From Termitomyces sp. T153 (Eukaryota; Basidiomycota; Agaricomycetes; Agaricales; Lyophyllaceae): a DNA stretch of 64,000 nucleotides. Shown in pieces: positions 60,533-64,000 of the stretch. How positions within the stretch are numbered: position 1 is the stretch's first letter; each line of letters begins with the position of its first letter. The notes beneath the pieces were generated by a model. The model was not told where the DNA came from. It saw only the letters and a list, made by a program, of their open reading frames with translations, and made no database searches. The DNA lies in the NCBI GenBank assembly GCA_018296165.2, contig JACKQL020000006.1, positions 124,001-188,000 on the forward strand, in the 5' to 3' direction. The position numbers and the translations under genes are program-made.

Positions 60533-61405
60533 TGTGTACTAGTACTAGTACTAGTACCGTCGTGCTGTTCGGTTTTTTGTATTGTCATTTGTGTGCCTAC
60601 GATCGGGGATACTTCGTAGTAGGTTATCGATGTCACTCGTATTACTTATATGCAGTACCCGGTCAAGTCGGGAAAGAAGATGATAAAGAAAAAAAAAATC
60701 ACATATCGGTCTTTCGCTTTTTTTTTTTGAATTCGCATTCGCTATGTCATAGAGAAGTCATCTCATCTAAGTATACCACGGCACCTAGTACGGCACGCCA
60801 CCGTCGCGATTGGTGGACTAGATAAATCTAAGTATCGAGGTAAGTCCTTAGCGTATCGTGGTCGCCATCGTCCCGGTCGAGTCCGAGTTCCGAGATACAT
60901 ATACATGGGTTGCATCATTCCACCAAGTGCTCATCCGACGACTATCTGGGGGACGGACATACATACATCCAACTCGGAATCTTATTACTTCGCTCTAACT
61001 CGTTTCGGGTTAACTTATACGTCATACCTTGTACCTTATACTTACTTCCAGAAAGAACGCCGCCACGGCTCGGGTTATCGTGACATAAAGAAAGAAGATC
61101 CGAGTCCGAGTTACATACTTTGTTACTTTGTTTTTTTTTTCGTATACATATATACATACATAATCGGCTGGTACCAATTCGGCTCCCCCACGCGTTCCAT
61201 ACACACGGCCGAATCGCGCGAAAAAAAGAAGCGTAGTGTCTAGTGATCTAGTGATACTAGTTATTGTACTGTAGAAGAAGAAAAGCTCGGGGAGATAAGC
61301 ACGAGATACGACGTGGAGATACGAAGCGGCGCGCGGATTCTCGAGTTGTTCGGATGGGCTGCGTGGGGTAGATTGGTTATGGACGTGTATGATACCGCCG
61401 TGACG

Positions 61406-62070
61406 ATAAATCCTTACTTGAGGGATGGTTCTAGAGTTTTTGTAAGATATAGACTCAGGATATGAAGCGGCGAGATATCCATATACTTGAGTTGTTCAGT
61501 CAGGGCTGCAATCTGGTCTGGAGCCGTTTTATTATTATTTTTACGGCTCACGGTAACTGTAGCCATGCCGTCACCAGGGTAGTAAGCCGTGAATTACCGC
61601 CGTGTTGATGTCTGAAGATGATTGGCTCATAAGTGACAATAGACCCTTACTTGAGGGTCAGTGATAACTCCAGAAATTGAGCGTGTCCAGCTGTGACTCA
61701 CTGATGTCGTCTCAAGTATACGATATCCAATTTCAAACACTCCGATTCATTATCATCTTTGGGCCAAGTCGTTTGTTTATAAATCCAACAGATTACATAC
61801 TTATCGAGTATGATGCTTTCGATTTTATTTCCGCAGATTCGAGCACCTACCTGCTTGTACGCACCATTTTCTGCTTGTACATTGTCGATGCCTATAGACA
61901 AATCAAAGCAAGGCTGCACACTATGATAGTTCTTACGGCTCAAGGTTTGACAGATGGGTGACAGGTATGTATGGCTCAGTGCCGTACTGAACTGTAAATT
62001 ACGGCCGTACATTTAGGTATAGATGGATAATGAGTCCTTACCTGAAAGCTAGGGACAGTTCTGGAGATCA
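61406..62070 (+). repeat. Three dispersed copies of a CCTTAC(T/C)TGA-centred motif
   Basis: Related segments of about 35-45 bp begin near 61406, 61639 and 62030 (core CCTTACTTGAGGG or CCTTACCTGAAAG, then a GTTCT(A/G)GAG or CTCCAGAA box). Between them lie similar ACGGCTCA ... CCGT ... TTAC blocks. They suggest a diverged tandem array with a unit of 230-390 bp. Confidence 0.5.
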
Positions 62071-62380
62071 AAGATGCCTAGCCGTGAGGGTGGTGTCATG
62101 GCCATCACGCGTATTAAAGCTCCGATTAGCGCCAATTTAACCAATCGCGCGGCTTGACGCCACACGCCCTTTACCCTTCTTATACCTCCCATATCGATCC
62201 CGGAGCTCAGAGTAGATGGTGGAATTAAAATCAGAGTTTGGCTATTGGTCACAGCAGGTATGGTGATAAAGTGATCAACTTGAGACGGTATATTGCAACT
62301 TCGGGTATTGATACCTTTATACATGTAGTACGGACACAACATAATGGATTAGGATGGATTAGGATATACGCCGCGCGTTT

Positions 62381-63405
62381 TCAGATATGTGTGGGTGTGA
62401 CGGTGCTGGTATCTGATTTTGTCTTTCCACCGAAGAAAGCGCGGGCGTCGGAATTGGTGTTGACGTCGCTAGATGCAACAGACGATGACTAGATAGAGAT
62501 TGAATTGCGATGGACTGAAAGATCGATAGGGAGGAGAGACGAACGCACCACCGTTTCGAGGTGCTCTGACCTGTTCACGTCGGTCACCTTCACATTGAGG
62601 CCTTCATTCCCCTCCTGCACGCATGTACATTCACATGAACAAGTGGGAGCTAAAAATCAACAATACGTACCCTAGGCTCAACCGTGATCCTCGTCCACGC
62701 AGTATTTAACAACCCCGTGTAATCTCTCTCGTGGTCCGCATCAGGATCAAGCCGCAGTACCGCTTTTACAAGCTCACTGATACACAATCCATGACTTGTG
62801 ACTGCTATATGCACATCCTCCTCTCCCACATGAGGGAGCACGCACTCTCTCATTGCCTCCTCCGCACGCACCGCAAGGTCATCCAAACTCTCCCCACCCT
62901 CGAATTTATCGCTCCGCAACAGAGGGACAGGGTACACTCCACTAGCAATCATACTCTCCCTGGTCTCGCCCGGGGCGACGTCATATGCCCACATATTACC
63001 CTCTGCACAACCAAAGTGTTGCTCTCGAAGCTTAGGGAGGATGGTAAAGGGAACATCGTGTGGCTGAAGATCGTGGATGGCTTTTCCTGTTGCTTGGGCT
63101 CTGAGGAGCGGGGAGACATAGATGTGATCAAAGTGGGTTTGAGATTGGTGGAAGAAGCGCGCAAGAGCGGAGACTTGCAGTGTGCCGAGGGGCGAGAGGG
63201 GGGCGTCTTTCCAGCCTGCCCAAATGTCTTTCTGTGAAGGTTGTTCTGATCACCAATGTAAGTGGATTCATTGGGAAGAAGGGACAAACTGTATTGTCTT
63301 CGGACTCGCCATGACGGATCTGCGGCGTCGGTGTTGGCCAGGGTAGATCAATGATGGGAGCGAACCATAGAAAAAAAAAGAGCTTACAAAAGTAACTGTG
63401 AGCAT
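62381..63405 (-). CDS. Histidine phosphatase family protein (phosphoglycerate-mutase-like)
   Basis: Exons (minus): 63405-63388, 63319-63290, 63231-62671, 62614-62549, 62488-62381. Introns are 56-68 bp, GT-AG (intron 2 starts GTTTGT), in phase; product 260 residues. It begins MLTVTFIRHGESEDN with the catalytic RHG motif. Then come WAGWKDAPLSPLG, VSPLLRAQATG (second phosphate-pocket Arg), LREQHFGCAEGN and VTSHGLCISELV with the second catalytic His. It acts by a phospho-His intermediate. Whether it is a mutase or a phosphatase cannot be told, but relatives with this length and C-terminus (GLNVKVTDVNRSEHLETV, ending near FFGG) are usually cofactor-dependent phosphatases of fungi. CpG content is normal. 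Intron and family spacing support each exon. Confidence 0.88.
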
Positions 63406-63640
63406 TGCTGGTGTGGGTGTAGGAGCAACCAAGAGAGCGGAATTCGAAGCCCGCGACAACGCGGCTGTATTTGGGCTGATTCCAACAATGCAATCATGGT
63501 TTGTGTTCTTCGAGAATAGAAAGATGAGGGAAATCAGTCTAGAGCTGGGTGGAAGAGTCAGGTATGGATTATTGCAGCTGCTGCCCTTGAGAGAGATGGA
63601 ATGGGGAGAGGACCTGAGAAGACAGCAACAAAATGTAATG
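63406..63640. other. Upstream region of the histidine-phosphatase gene
   Basis: CpG-bearing sequence with an 84-codon plus frame that shows no domain. It is probably promoter DNA. Confidence 0.35.
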
Positions 63641-64000
63641 ATCACCGGTTAAATGTGCGTATCAATCCTTTACTCACAGCCCAAGATTGTCCAACTCAAG
63701 TACTATTCTACAGATCAAGAAAAACTTTCTCGAGTGCTTTGCAATCTGTCATGCATCTGGATTTGGATGGGACAATGGAACAAAGAAGTGTGTTGCCACT
63801 GAAGCAGTTTGGGCTGCCCATCACAAGGTCAGACTCATTTTTTGTTGCAAGTCTGGAGCTATTTGATAGGTACACAGCTTGAACAATGGAAGGATACCCC
63901 TTTTGTGCCATATAATGAGGTAGAATACCTGGTAAATGGTGTTGTTACTACCAGAGCTACTACATTCCATCCTGATGTATCTCCTGCTCCCACTGAAGAC
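63641..64000 (+). pseudogene. Unrecognised CpG-poor coding fragment at the window edge
   Basis: The plus strand reads CPTQVLFYRSRKTFSSALQS, GLPITRSDSFFVASLELFDR, a stop at about 63880, then TMEGYPF. The text is protein-like, and loss of CpG resembles the decayed repeats. It is probably the start of another transposon remnant that continues beyond the window. Confidence 0.35.

Larger units (their letters stand above)
59355..62380. other. 3-kb intergenic region, no genes seen
   Basis: This is CpG-bearing host DNA with a pyrimidine-rich TCTTC/TATCT tract (59460-59530), poly-T and poly-A runs, and two sets of diverged direct repeats listed separately. Short frames lack any motif. No tRNA or rRNA was seen. 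Confidence 0.5.

Overview
The window looks like a repeat-rich stretch of a basidiomycete (Agaricomycete-type) nuclear genome. Five protein genes can be rebuilt, four of them with very short introns (about 46-68 bp). They are a basidiomycete-style 12-exon laccase, a 30-exon full ABC transporter of the ABCC type, a BEM46/ABHD13-like hydrolase, a histidine-phosphatase (phosphoglycerate-mutase-like) gene and a GC-rich orphan protein. Most of the rest is Ty3/Gypsy (chromodomain-bearing) and Ty1/Copia retrotransposon DNA that has lost nearly all CpG dinucleotides. Host genes keep CpG. That pattern is what old, CpG-methylated and deaminated repeats look like.

Layout. 1-11.3 kb: nested LTR elements, comprising family-B LTRs (one split by a solo LTR), pieces of a chromodomain Gypsy (Gypsy-1) in both orientations, and a near-complete minus-strand Gypsy-1 copy (6.09-11.29 kb). 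11.3-12.0 kb: small fragments. 12.9-14.3 kb: BEM46-like hydrolase. 15.0-18.0 kb: an unrecognised broken reading frame and two family-B LTRs. 19.0-25.6 kb: minus-strand copy of a second Gypsy family (Gypsy-2) with a 3.2-kb extra reading frame (ORF-X) downstream of integrase. 26.7-28.9 kb: intact laccase. 29.3-30.1 kb: 3' end of a CpG-rich, younger LTR element. 30.4-35.5 kb: degenerate repeats. 35.6-36.8 kb: family-B 3' LTR with TATA box. 36.8-42.3 kb: plus-strand Gypsy-2 with a second ORF-X. 42.3-49.8 kb: a Copia element interrupted by a complete Gypsy-1 copy with exact 5-bp target duplication. 51.1-57.4 kb: ABC transporter. 57.5-59.35 kb: orphan protein. 59.4-62.4 kb: non-coding DNA with diverged direct repeats. 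62.4-63.4 kb: histidine phosphatase.

The two most interesting signals are these. First, both Gypsy-1 and family B show an 11-12 nt stretch immediately next to the LTR that is complementary to a site inside the LTR. In family B that site lies 32 nt after a TATA box. This is the arrangement expected for Tf1/sushi-type self-primed reverse transcription. Second, the large conserved ORF-X occupies the position after integrase in Gypsy-2 and matches no family I recognise. Target-site duplications allow much of the insertion order to be read directly. Gypsy-1 inserted into the RNase H of an older Gypsy, family B inserted into Gypsy-1, and later inversion or inverted duplication scrambled 0-6 kb.

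The host genes do not form an operon or an evident cluster. The laccase lies between the two oppositely oriented Gypsy-2 copies, and its last exons are themselves CpG-poor.
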